From CAZSXU01 sp964610505 (GTDB taxonomy: Bacteria; Arandabacterota; Arandabacteria; JAGLYR01): a stretch of DNA of 64,000 bases. The position numbers and the translations under genes are program-made. The DNA is taken from positions 16,926 to 80,925 of the forward strand of contig CAZSXU010000018.1 in assembly GCA_964610505.1 (NCBI GenBank), in the 5' to 3' direction. Shown in pieces: positions 26,556-33,746 of this stretch; within the stretch, counting starts at the first letter, position 1, and each line of letters opens with the position of its first letter. The notes under the pieces were generated by a model. It searched no databases and was not told where the DNA came from. It saw nothing but the letters and a program-made list of their open reading frames with translations.

Positions 26556-26716
26556 GATCGGGCCTTGCGCTGCGGGAAGCACTCGGCGTCACTTGGCCAC
26601 AGCGTGAAGGGGGGAATGTGCTTGTTGAGGCGAGTGGTGCCCCGCGGCGTTGAAAAACCCCACGCTGTGGCCGTCGTTCCGGCAAGCGCTCCCCTCAGCC
26701 GGCCCCCTCGGCAGCG
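26556..26716. repeat. Diverged copy of the 197-bp palindromic element between larB and larC
   Basis: It shares the ends GGGCCTTGCGCTGCGGGAAG and TTCCGGCAAGCGCTCCCC with the array at 16894. It also has a perfect 12-bp internal inverted repeat, GGCCACAGCGTG / CACGCTGTGGCC, where the array units have different but still pairing sequence (GGCGAG / CTCGCC). Paired change in both arms suggests the hairpin is maintained. It would be transcribed within the lar series. Confidence 0.7.
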
Positions 26717-26775
26717 GATGAGACCGGTTTGAGTTTCTCCGTACCCGTATGGTTCTCTCTCTGGAGTTGAATTCA

Positions 26776-27543
26776 TCACCTCGTCACCCGGTCGCCTTGC
26801 TGCGCATTGATCAGGCTCGCCACGTATCCCGCGCCGAACCCGTTATCGATGTTCACCACGACCACGCCCGGCGCGCAACTGTTGAGCATGGTCAGGAGAG
26901 CCGAAAGACCGTTGAAGCTCGCGCCGTACCCGACGCTGGTGGGAACGGCGACGACGGGACGGTCCACCAGCCCGCCGACGATACTGGCGAGCGCGCCCTC
27001 CATTCCTGCGACGGTGACGATCACGTTCGCCTTCTGAAGCCGGCTCCCGTGATCCAGCAGGCGGTGAATCCCGGCCACCCCCACGTCGTAGAGACGCTCG
27101 ATTTCGTTCCCCATGGTCTCGGCGGTCACGGCGGCTTCTTCGGCGACGGGAAGGTCCGACGTGCCGGCGCTCACAACCAGGATCCGGGCATCGGTCTTCT
27201 TCGGCCTGGGGGGGCCGACCACCACAATCCGGGCCGTTTCGTGATAGACGGCGCCGGTGCGGACTTCGCGAATCACCTCGTAGGTCCGGGGCGTCGCGCG
27301 CGTGGCCATGAGGGTCTCGCCTTCTCTCGGCGACTTCCCGGCGATGGCTCGAAGCTGGTCCTCGGTTTTCCCCTCGCAGAAGATCACTTCCGGAAACCCG
27401 GTTCGAAGCGAGCGGTGGGTATCGATCTTGGCGAACCCGAGATCCTCATAGGGAAGCGATCGGAGCATCTCCAGGGCCTCGTCGATGGCGACATGGCCCG
27501 TCCGGACCTCTTCGAGCAGTCTACGAATCCGTTCCCTGTCCAA
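26776..27543 (-). CDS. larB: LarB, pyridinium-3,5-biscarboxylic acid mononucleotide synthase
   Basis: 255 residues. LarB carboxylates and hydrolyses nicotinic acid adenine dinucleotide in the first step of nickel-pincer cofactor synthesis. The C-terminal half is the PurE-like domain: ILVVSAGTSDLPVAEEA, GVAGIHRLL, IVTVAGMEGALASIVGGL, PTSVGYGASFNGLSALL, NIDNGFGAGYVA. The start is a TTG at 27543 (LDRERIRR), with AAAGG in the end of larE as RBS. It lies 3 nt after the larE stop, so the two are co-translated or tightly coupled. 296 bp of repeat sequence separates it from larC. Confidence 0.93.
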   Translation of the reverse strand: MDRERIRRLLEEVRTGHVAIDEALEMLRSLPYEDLGFAKIDTHRSLRTGFPEVIFCEGKTEDQLRAIAGKSPREGETLMATRATPRTYEVIREVRTGAVYHETARIVVVGPPRPKKTDARILVVSAGTSDLPVAEEAAVTAETMGNEIERLYDVGVAGIHRLLDHGSRLQKANVIVTVAGMEGALASIVGGLVDRPVVAVPTSVGYGASFNGLSALLTMLNSCAPGVVVVNIDNGFGAGYVASLINAQQGDRVTR

Positions 27544-27546
27544 AGG

Positions 27547-28356
27547 TCAACCTTTCTTCCTGAGGGATTCATCCATACTGCCGCTCCGGAAACCCTCCAA
27601 ATCCAGACACACGTAAAGGAAGCCGAGGTTTCGAAGTCCGGCGGCGATCGTTTCGCGGTTCGAGTTCTCAAGAAGCCTGTCCGTCTCCCTCCCGGGGACT
27701 TCGATTCTGGCGACGTCGCCGTGATCTCGGACCCGGAGTTCATTGATTCCCAGACCGGCCAGGAATTGCTCTGCGCGCTCGATTCGGGCCAACCGGTCCT
27801 CCGTGATTGCGGTGCCGTAGGGGAATCTCGTGACAAGGCAGGGGGACGGGGGCTTGTTCCATGTGGGGAGCCCCATCTCCCGGGAGCGCGCGCGGACGGC
27901 CTCCTTCGTGAAACCGGCTTCCCGAAGAGGACTGCGAACGCCCAGCTCGGCAACCGCCCTCAAACCCGGCCGGTAGGCGTCGGCATCCTCGCAAATGGAC
28001 CCGTCCGCCACGTGGTTGAGGCCGCGCTCTTCGGCTACCGAGAGGAGATCGGAGAACACCTTCTTCTTGCAGAGATAGCAGCGGTCGGGGGGGTTGGAAG
28101 CGAATCCCGGGATCATCAGCTCGGAGGTCTCGACGAGGAGATGCCGGACGCCCATCCGGCGGGCGAGAGCTCGAGCGTCGTCGGATTCCCTTCGGGGCCG
28201 GATGGGCGAGGTGGCCGTGACGGCCAGAACCTCGTTTCCCAGAACCTCGGCCGCCACGGCGAGAAGAAACGTGCTGTCGACGCCGCCCGAATAGGCGACA
28301 AGAACGCTTTCCATCTCGGACAAGAGGGTCCTCAGTTTTCCGGTTTTCGAAGACAT
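27547..28356 (-). CDS. larE: LarE, ATP-dependent sulfur insertase of nickel-pincer cofactor synthesis
   Basis: 269 residues. It has the PP-loop SGGVDS at 23-28, which adenylates the cofactor carboxylates before sulfur insertion. Cys173 (PPSPCLVTRFPYG) aligns with the sulfur-donor Cys of Lactiplantibacillus LarE. In addition there is a CxxC (Cys93, Cys96 in DRCYLCKKK), making the three-cysteine set known in LarE proteins that hold a [4Fe-4S] cluster and are not sacrificial; that reading is inference from the motif. First gene of the larE-larB-larC series. No lactate racemase larA is in the window, so the client enzyme is encoded elsewhere. Confidence 0.93.
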   Translation of the reverse strand: MSSKTGKLRTLLSEMESVLVAYSGGVDSTFLLAVAAEVLGNEVLAVTATSPIRPRRESDDARALARRMGVRHLLVETSELMIPGFASNPPDRCYLCKKKVFSDLLSVAEERGLNHVADGSICEDADAYRPGLRAVAELGVRSPLREAGFTKEAVRARSREMGLPTWNKPPSPCLVTRFPYGTAITEDRLARIERAEQFLAGLGINELRVRDHGDVARIEVPGRETDRLLENSNRETIAAGLRNLGFLYVCLDLEGFRSGSMDESLRKKG

Positions 28357-28433
28357 CTTTCACCGCTTCGTCGGGCGATCCGTGCGAACTGGGTTCCCCG
28401 TAAGGCTGTCGACACATCCGTTTGCTCAAGGAC

Positions 28434-28462
28434 AGTTTACACGCAAAAGCCGGATGTCGCAA
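28434..28462 (-). promoter_or_regulatory. Candidate sigma70-type promoter for the lar genes
   Basis: On the minus strand TTGCGA (28462-28457), a 17-bp spacer, then TAAACT (28439-28434), about 78 bp before the larE start. Confidence 0.4.
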
Positions 28463-28603
28463 ACAAGAGTGGTCGCAGACATCGAAAAAGACGGCTGCGG
28501 GCGGGATCGTGCCGTCCTATCCGCGGAATCCGTACCCTTCGGCGGGCTGCTGCCGGACGTGCCCGGCGGCCGCAGAGGACGGGGGGAACTGTGGCTGCAC
28601 CTC

Positions 28604-30547
28604 TCACTTGAGCAGCAACATCTTCCGGGTCAAGGCCCGGCCGTCCGCTTCCAGGCGCGAGAGATAGATGCCCGAGCCGACGGGGATTCCCCGATCATCG
28701 GTCCCGTCCCATACGATGAAGTGCGTGCCGCGCTCCATCTCTTGACGGACAAGAGTCCGAACGCAGCGTCCGTGCACATCGAAGACGTGGAGAGCGACAA
28801 ACGCATCCCGCTCGACCGAGAATCGGATTTCGGTGGAGGGATTGAAGGGATTTGGGCGATTCCAGAGCATGGACTTGACGGGTACCCCGCTCGACGCCAC
28901 GACGGCGGTGGGATCGAAGTACGTGCAGGTGTCGGGGGTGGAGTAGTCGCTCTCGTTGTTGAGGTTGTCCACGGCCGTCACCCAGTACGTGTAGGTCGTT
29001 CCGTGCTCGACGTCGACGTCGGCATAGGCGGTATCCGGCGCGTCGATCGAATCCAGGAACGACGGCGTCGCGCGATCGGTGCCCCGGTACAGGGCATAGT
29101 AGTCCAGGTCGGCGTCGGCGCTCGGCCGCCAGCACACATCGATCTGCCCTTCGCCGGAAACTGCTACAAGACTCGCGGGGATCTGTGGGGCGAAGTAGTC
29201 GCCGTTGGGAATGAGCGTGGGGTCGCCGATGAGAACCATCCCGTACCACCAGCGGGGAGCGTACTCGGCGTATGCCGCGTGCGACGCGTTGAACCAGTTC
29301 ACGAAGGCCGGGCCGAAAGCGTTTGGCTCGGCAAGGACGGAATAGAAATCCTCATCGTTCCACATCCCACCCGTTTTAGCCGATCCCCACGAAACGAGTC
29401 CGGCGTCCTGGTTGAACGCGGCCGTGCCTCCGACGTAGCTCGCGTACCCTCCGTATTCGGCCGTGTAGTCACATCCCGAGCACACGAACATGGAGTAGAA
29501 GAGGGCCGGTGGATCGATCGCCCGGTAGTTGCTGGTCGTCACCCATCCGAAGGTGTTCCGGTAGTCCTCGTAGAAGCCATGGCCCCCGGGATAGCCGTGC
29601 GATCGAAGGAAGGCCATCTGGTAGTTGAGCGGGAGATGATTCGTCTTGTAGTCCGAAGCCGTCGCGTCGTTTCCCGGATTGCTGTCGAGATCGAACACGC
29701 TGGTCACATTGCCGGTACCGTAGACCTGCCTCATGCACCACGCGTCGCCGTGGTAGTCCCCGACCATGTTTCCCCAGTCGTCGTCGACGTAAATCAATCC
29801 CTGTGCCGGATCCGCCTGTGCCGGCATCGTGCCCGTCCGGTACGAATGGTTCTTGAGGAAGTAGTTGTTGAGTACGTCTTCGGGATCCCCGAGCTGGGGC
29901 AGAGTGTCGACGCGCATCCGCCCGGCCCAGATCTCGATCTCGTCGGCCGGATCGTCCCAGACATCGTATTTCCCGTTGCCCGCGCCGACCGTCCCGCCGG
30001 CGCCGTTGTCGTACCAGTCGCCGTCCATGTCCATGAAGAAGAGATCGCAGGGGAAATCCTCGTACTCCGCCGGGTCGCCCCCGGCACCGTCCCAGTCCTG
30101 CATGAGCTCGTAGATGATGTAGGGGACGTTTCCGACGAACACCACACCCACCAGGCCCTCGGGGGCACCATACAGTCCAATGAGATACGTGCGGAGATCC
30201 TCGGGCGTGCCGCCGTCCACCAGTGAGGTAATCGAACCATAGCCCTTGCTTGCGAGGTCTGTCTGGTACTCTGTGAGGGAACTCCCAATATCGCCGTAGA
30301 GGGCGTTCTCGACGATGATGGCTACGCGGCCCTGCTCGGCCCGGCCCGGTGTCCACGTGGGACCGACGGCATTCATCTCCTCAACGATGAACGGCCCGGT
30401 GGATGGCCAGACCTCGTGTGGAAGTCTCTCGATCCCGGGAGGCGCCGTCCATCGAGTGGGAAGGGGTTCCGGGTGGCTCGCGGGCGCGGATGCCGCAAGC
30501 AGTGTCCCCATCGCAATAGTGACGAGCATCATTCCAAACCGGCGCAT
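28604..30547 (-). CDS. Secreted gingipain-like (C25) peptidase with Fn3 and C-terminal sorting domain
   Basis: 647 residues. A signal peptide (MRRFGMMLVTIAMGTLLAAS) is followed by a caspase-fold C25-like domain with His317 in RSHGYPGG and Cys356 in FVCSGCDY as the likely dyad. After VLIGDPTLIP, a typical end of C25 domains, come an Fn3 domain (about 470-555) and a FlgD-like/type IX-like domain (RPNPFNPSTEIRF...WDGTDDRG...KMLLLK). Probably exported and surface-bound or released. Substrate specificity unknown. The start at MRRFG has GGGGGAG 4 nt upstream; three in-frame upstream starts are less likely. It sits behind a good promoter at 30598-30626. Confidence 0.82.
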   Translation of the reverse strand: MRRFGMMLVTIAMGTLLAASAPASHPEPLPTRWTAPPGIERLPHEVWPSTGPFIVEEMNAVGPTWTPGRAEQGRVAIIVENALYGDIGSSLTEYQTDLASKGYGSITSLVDGGTPEDLRTYLIGLYGAPEGLVGVVFVGNVPYIIYELMQDWDGAGGDPAEYEDFPCDLFFMDMDGDWYDNGAGGTVGAGNGKYDVWDDPADEIEIWAGRMRVDTLPQLGDPEDVLNNYFLKNHSYRTGTMPAQADPAQGLIYVDDDWGNMVGDYHGDAWCMRQVYGTGNVTSVFDLDSNPGNDATASDYKTNHLPLNYQMAFLRSHGYPGGHGFYEDYRNTFGWVTTSNYRAIDPPALFYSMFVCSGCDYTAEYGGYASYVGGTAAFNQDAGLVSWGSAKTGGMWNDEDFYSVLAEPNAFGPAFVNWFNASHAAYAEYAPRWWYGMVLIGDPTLIPNGDYFAPQIPASLVAVSGEGQIDVCWRPSADADLDYYALYRGTDRATPSFLDSIDAPDTAYADVDVEHGTTYTYWVTAVDNLNNESDYSTPDTCTYFDPTAVVASSGVPVKSMLWNRPNPFNPSTEIRFSVERDAFVALHVFDVHGRCVRTLVRQEMERGTHFIVWDGTDDRGIPVGSGIYLSRLEADGRALTRKMLLLK

Positions 30548-30597
30548 GGTCTCCCCCATTCGATGTTGGCTCCCGTCGATCATTCACAGACAATTGT

Positions 30598-30626
30598 ATT
30601 CTATCACGTGTGTAACTCGCTGTCAA
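30598..30626 (-). promoter_or_regulatory. Strong sigma70-type promoter for the C25 peptidase gene
   Basis: On the minus strand TTGACA (30626-30621), a 17-bp spacer, TAGAAT (30603-30598), with TG one base upstream of the -10. The best consensus match in the window. Confidence 0.6.
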
Positions 30627-30656
30627 GTAAGGAGATCAACAGAGATTCGGGGAGAT

Positions 30657-30696
30657 CAAAACCGCCCGGATGCCCACGGTCCGTGACATCCGGGCG
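30657..30696 (-). terminator. Rho-independent terminator of the Old Yellow Enzyme gene
   Basis: The stem CGCCCGGATG / CATCCGGGCG (30663-30696) is followed on the minus strand by GTTTTG, 35 bp past the stop at 30731. Confidence 0.7.
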
Positions 30697-30730
30697 AACG
30701 GCGGCAGGCAGACGGTTGGTCCTTCCGAAG

Positions 30731-31843
30731 CTACACCTCCAGCATCTTCTTTTTCTGCGCGCAGTAGAGTCCGCCCTCGGTGAGGGTCTTGAAGCAACGG
30801 TTGCAGGAGATACAGGAGGCGTTGGAGCGAATTCCGGTTCTCCAGTTATTGGGAAGATCAGGTTCGCGAATGAGCGGACGGGCCATGGCAAAAAAGTCAA
30901 CCACGTCCTCGTCCATGATCTCCAGGATTCGGTCCATGGAACGGACGCCCCCCACGAGGATGAGGGGACACTTGACGACGCTCCGGATCTCACGAGCGTC
31001 GTCAAGGGCATAGGCCTCTCTCCCGGGATGGTTGATCCGGACCCGGGACGGGCTCTGGGTTCCGGAGGCGCCCGTACCTCCGCTGACTTCGATGGCGTCG
31101 ATCCCCATGTCGGACAGCGCCTTGGCCTGGGGAATCGAATCCTCCAGGGTGGAGCCGCCGTCCACGTAATCCTGGGCGTTGATCTTGACCAGAACCGGAT
31201 ATTCGGGTCCCACGGCCTGGCGGACCTTGCGGTAGACGTCTGTTGTGAAGCGGATCCGGTTTTCCACGGATTCCCCGTAAGAGTCCTTCCTACGGTTACT
31301 GAACGGGGACAGGAACTGGGATAGAAGGTATCCGTGGGCGGCGTGAAGTTGGACGGCGTCGAAACCGGCGTCCTTTGCTCTTCGCGCGGCGGCCCCAAAC
31401 TGTCCGATCACGGTCTGGATGTCCTCCTCCGTCATCTCCCTCGGATGGGAATGATACGTGCGATCTTCGACCGCCGAGGGAGCGATGGGATCTTCACCGC
31501 CGATCACGTCGGGCGTCGTCTGCGCCCCGGCGTGCACCAGCTGGGCCGCCACTTTGGTCCCGCCGTTGTGGCACGCGCGAACCAGCCTTCTCAGACCCAG
31601 GATCAAACCGTCGTGATCAATCCCCAGTTGTCTGGGGGCACTCTTCCCGTTGGGAGCCACGTAGCTGTAGCCGAGGATGACCAGACCGACGCCGCCACGA
31701 GCCAGCCGCGTGCAGAAGTCAACCAGCGCGTCGGTAGCCTGGCCGGCATCGGAAGCCAGGCCCTCGGCCGTCGCGGAGCGTACGAGTCGGTTCCGGAGTC
31801 TCATCGATCCGATGGAAGATTCCTCGAAGAGTGCTGTCATCAC
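30731..31843 (-). CDS. Old Yellow Enzyme family NADH:flavin oxidoreductase
   Basis: A 370-residue FMN-dependent TIM-barrel oxidoreductase. Landmarks: LRNRLVRSATAEGLA near the start, QLVHAGAQT, the OYE motif HAAHGYLLSQFLSP with NRRKDSYGES, VEVSGGTG, and the phosphate-binding VGGVRSMD. It ends with SCISCNRCF, a cysteine cluster where the 2,4-dienoyl-CoA reductase subclass binds a [4Fe-4S] cluster. The downstream NAD/FAD domain of FadH-type enzymes is absent, so this is a single-domain enoate reductase-like enzyme; substrate unknown. RBS GGGGAGG lies 6 nt before the ATG. A palindrome GTGACC-N5-GGTCAC just upstream could be an operator. Confidence 0.87.
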   Translation of the reverse strand: MMTALFEESSIGSMRLRNRLVRSATAEGLASDAGQATDALVDFCTRLARGGVGLVILGYSYVAPNGKSAPRQLGIDHDGLILGLRRLVRACHNGGTKVAAQLVHAGAQTTPDVIGGEDPIAPSAVEDRTYHSHPREMTEEDIQTVIGQFGAAARRAKDAGFDAVQLHAAHGYLLSQFLSPFSNRRKDSYGESVENRIRFTTDVYRKVRQAVGPEYPVLVKINAQDYVDGGSTLEDSIPQAKALSDMGIDAIEVSGGTGASGTQSPSRVRINHPGREAYALDDAREIRSVVKCPLILVGGVRSMDRILEIMDEDVVDFFAMARPLIREPDLPNNWRTGIRSNASCISCNRCFKTLTEGGLYCAQKKKMLEV

Positions 31844-31851
31844 ATCCTCCC

Positions 31852-31868
31852 CGTGACCGCGGAGGTCA
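31852..31868. promoter_or_regulatory. Inverted repeat upstream of the Old Yellow Enzyme gene (possible operator)
   Basis: GTGACC, 5 nt, GGTCAC: a perfect 6-bp dyad directly before the RBS, of a size suited to a dimeric repressor. Confidence 0.3.
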
Positions 31869-32010
31869 CCCGAGGCCGAAGTGCCAAGCCGTCAGCGGAA
31901 GTTGTCCCTTTGCCTCGCCCAGAACACCAGTGTAGCGCAAACCACCGGGTTCGTTCAAGGCTTCCGTTGTCTTCCGATGCTGGGATGATCGAATCTCAGT
32001 AACTTTGATC

Positions 32011-32040
32011 TTGTTCCCGGGACCCTCTCCATTGTAGATT
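32011..32040 (+). promoter_or_regulatory. Candidate promoter of the sigma factor / CHAT cluster
   Basis: TTGTTC, an 18-bp spacer, TAGATT. Transcription would begin near 32047, which supports the ATG at 32124 over the one at 32046 for the first gene. Confidence 0.35.
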
Positions 32041-32123
32041 CGCAGTTGGGCGTGTCCCTCGCCCGACTCCATCGGACGAAAAGGGAGCGGCCGGTGTGTG
32101 GTTGCTCCGAGGGGTCCGACGCC

Positions 32124-32849
32124 ATGGTTTCCTCCGATGCTTCAATCCCCAAGTGGCCGCTCAGACTGGCGGAGCTCGCCGGGGAAATCCAATCTCCGCC
32201 CAGCCTGGCAACCCTGGATGCGGCACGTGCAGAGGCATGGGAACTCCTTAACTTCTCTATATCTAAATACTTGCGAATTCACAGCACGCGTCTGGGGGCG
32301 GTTTCCCGAGAGGATTTCGAAGACATTGCCGCAGAGAAATCGTTAGATCTCCTCCGTAAGGTCGAATCAGGAGCGTGGGATCTTTCCCATCGACCCGCCG
32401 CGGATATTCGGGGTTTCCTCTCGAAGGTGGCCAGGAACGGTCTGGTGGATGCGCTTCGAGAGGCGGGCCGGCGGGTGGAACCCGCCGACGAAGATCGGCC
32501 GGAATGGGAGATCGGTGTAACGGGTGAGGAGATCACCATGAGTGCGACAGAGGCTCCAGACATCCGGGTTGAACAGAAGGAATTCGCCGGTGCCCTTCGC
32601 CGTTGTGCCGAGAACCTGAATCCCAGATCGCGGCTCGTCTGGTTCTTCCGGGTGTTCCTCAGCCTGTCGAGTAAGGAGATCGCCGCGCATCCGGAAGTCC
32701 GTCTCAAGGTGACGCACGTGGATGTTCTTCTTCAGAGAGCTCGGGAGGGCATTCGCGAATGCATGAAAACACGGGGGTTCGACCCCCAGGATATGCCGCC
32801 CGGCGTGTTCGTGGAGCTGTGGGCGGCGTTTCGATCGAGTACTCTCTGA
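32124..32849 (+). CDS. ECF-type RNA polymerase sigma factor
   Basis: 241 residues with sigma-70 region 2 (FEDIAAEKSLDLLRKVESG ... RGFLSKVARNGLVDALREAGRR, about 75-130) and region 4 helix-turn-helix-like sequence (ARLVWFF-like stretch, LSLSSKEIAAHPEVRLKVTHVDVLLQRAREGIRECM, about 175-215). It lacks regions 1 and 3, as ECF factors do. The start is ATG 32124 with GAGGGG 8 nt upstream; an earlier ATG at 32046 adds a cysteine-bearing leader with weaker support. It is followed by a zinc-finger anti-sigma-like gene and a TPR-CHAT gene in the same direction. Confidence 0.8.
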   Translation: MVSSDASIPKWPLRLAELAGEIQSPPSLATLDAARAEAWELLNFSISKYLRIHSTRLGAVSREDFEDIAAEKSLDLLRKVESGAWDLSHRPAADIRGFLSKVARNGLVDALREAGRRVEPADEDRPEWEIGVTGEEITMSATEAPDIRVEQKEFAGALRRCAENLNPRSRLVWFFRVFLSLSSKEIAAHPEVRLKVTHVDVLLQRAREGIRECMKTRGFDPQDMPPGVFVELWAAFRSSTL

Positions 32850-32867
32850 GAACATCGGAGTGGCGAG

Positions 32868-33713
32868 ATGAAGGATCCATCGAACAGTGGAGCTCGGCAG
32901 GTTCCTCACGTGAGCGATGACACGCTCCTGGATCTGCTCCACCATCTGCTCTCGGAGTCGGAGGCCGGCCAGGTCCTGACCCATCTGGCGGCCTGTCCGG
33001 GGTGCGAGGATCGGTTCCGGGAGAGGGTGGCGGAGCAAGAACGGCTTCGGGCCACCCGCGTTCTTCGGGTGGCGCCGGGTGGAGGTCTGGTGATCGAACG
33101 GCCGACGCCGGAGATCCCGGGCCAGGTGGAAGCCGGTGGCGGGATGTGGAATGCTCTGGGCCGGCGATGGGCCGGGTTCGTCGAAGGGTTTCGACGGCCT
33201 CAGTACCGGTGGGCGGGAGGCCTGGTGGTTGCAGTCGCGGTCCTGTTGCTGGTTCTGGTACCCCGTTTTGGGGGGCTGTCGGGAGGCGACGGACTGGTCT
33301 GGCTTCCCAACTCCTTTGACGACGCGCGATACCGCTCGTCGTCCCCCGGCGTCTTGGACGGCGATCTGGCCTCTGGGCTGGAAGCCTACGCGAACCGGGA
33401 CATCGATCGGGCCATCCGCTTCCTCGGCCGGGCGGAGGCTTCCGGTGCTCTCGAGACGGTTCGTAAGGTCTACCTGGGCAGTGCTCTTGCATGGAAGGGA
33501 GAGTACGAGAGGGCGGCGGATGTCCTGGAGGGGGTTGCCTCACGGGCGCTCCCGGATCCGTGGGGCCGCGAAGCCTGGTGGACACTGTATGTTGCTCTCA
33601 AGAAATCGGGCCGGACGGCCGAGGCCGACTCGCTGTTGTCCGTGCTGGCGGCCGAGCCGGGAGACATCGGGGACCGGGCCTTGAGCGAAGGTCGGGACGC
33701 GGACACGGAGTAG
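32868..33713 (+). CDS. Zinc-finger anti-sigma-like membrane protein with TPR-like exterior
   Basis: 281 residues. The N-terminal motif HLAACPGC (H-x3-C-x2-C, about residues 40-47) is the zf-HC2 anti-sigma signature that binds the cognate ECF factor. A single membrane helix follows at about 108-127 (GGLVVAVAVLLLVLVP). The C-terminal ~140 residues look like TPR-type helical repeats (AIRFLGRAEASGALETVRKV, LAWKGEYERAADVLEGVA, LYVALKKSGRTAEADSLLSV). It starts 19 bp after the sigma gene, so co-transcription is likely. The natural reading is a sensor that releases the sigma factor when the TPR-like part meets a partner, perhaps the CHAT protein downstream; that is inference. Confidence 0.75.
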   Translation: MKDPSNSGARQVPHVSDDTLLDLLHHLLSESEAGQVLTHLAACPGCEDRFRERVAEQERLRATRVLRVAPGGGLVIERPTPEIPGQVEAGGGMWNALGRRWAGFVEGFRRPQYRWAGGLVVAVAVLLLVLVPRFGGLSGGDGLVWLPNSFDDARYRSSSPGVLDGDLASGLEAYANRDIDRAIRFLGRAEASGALETVRKVYLGSALAWKGEYERAADVLEGVASRALPDPWGREAWWTLYVALKKSGRTAEADSLLSVLAAEPGDIGDRALSEGRDADTE

Positions 33714-33746
33714 GATTCGCTGCAATGCCGCCGCTCGAGAGCGCGT

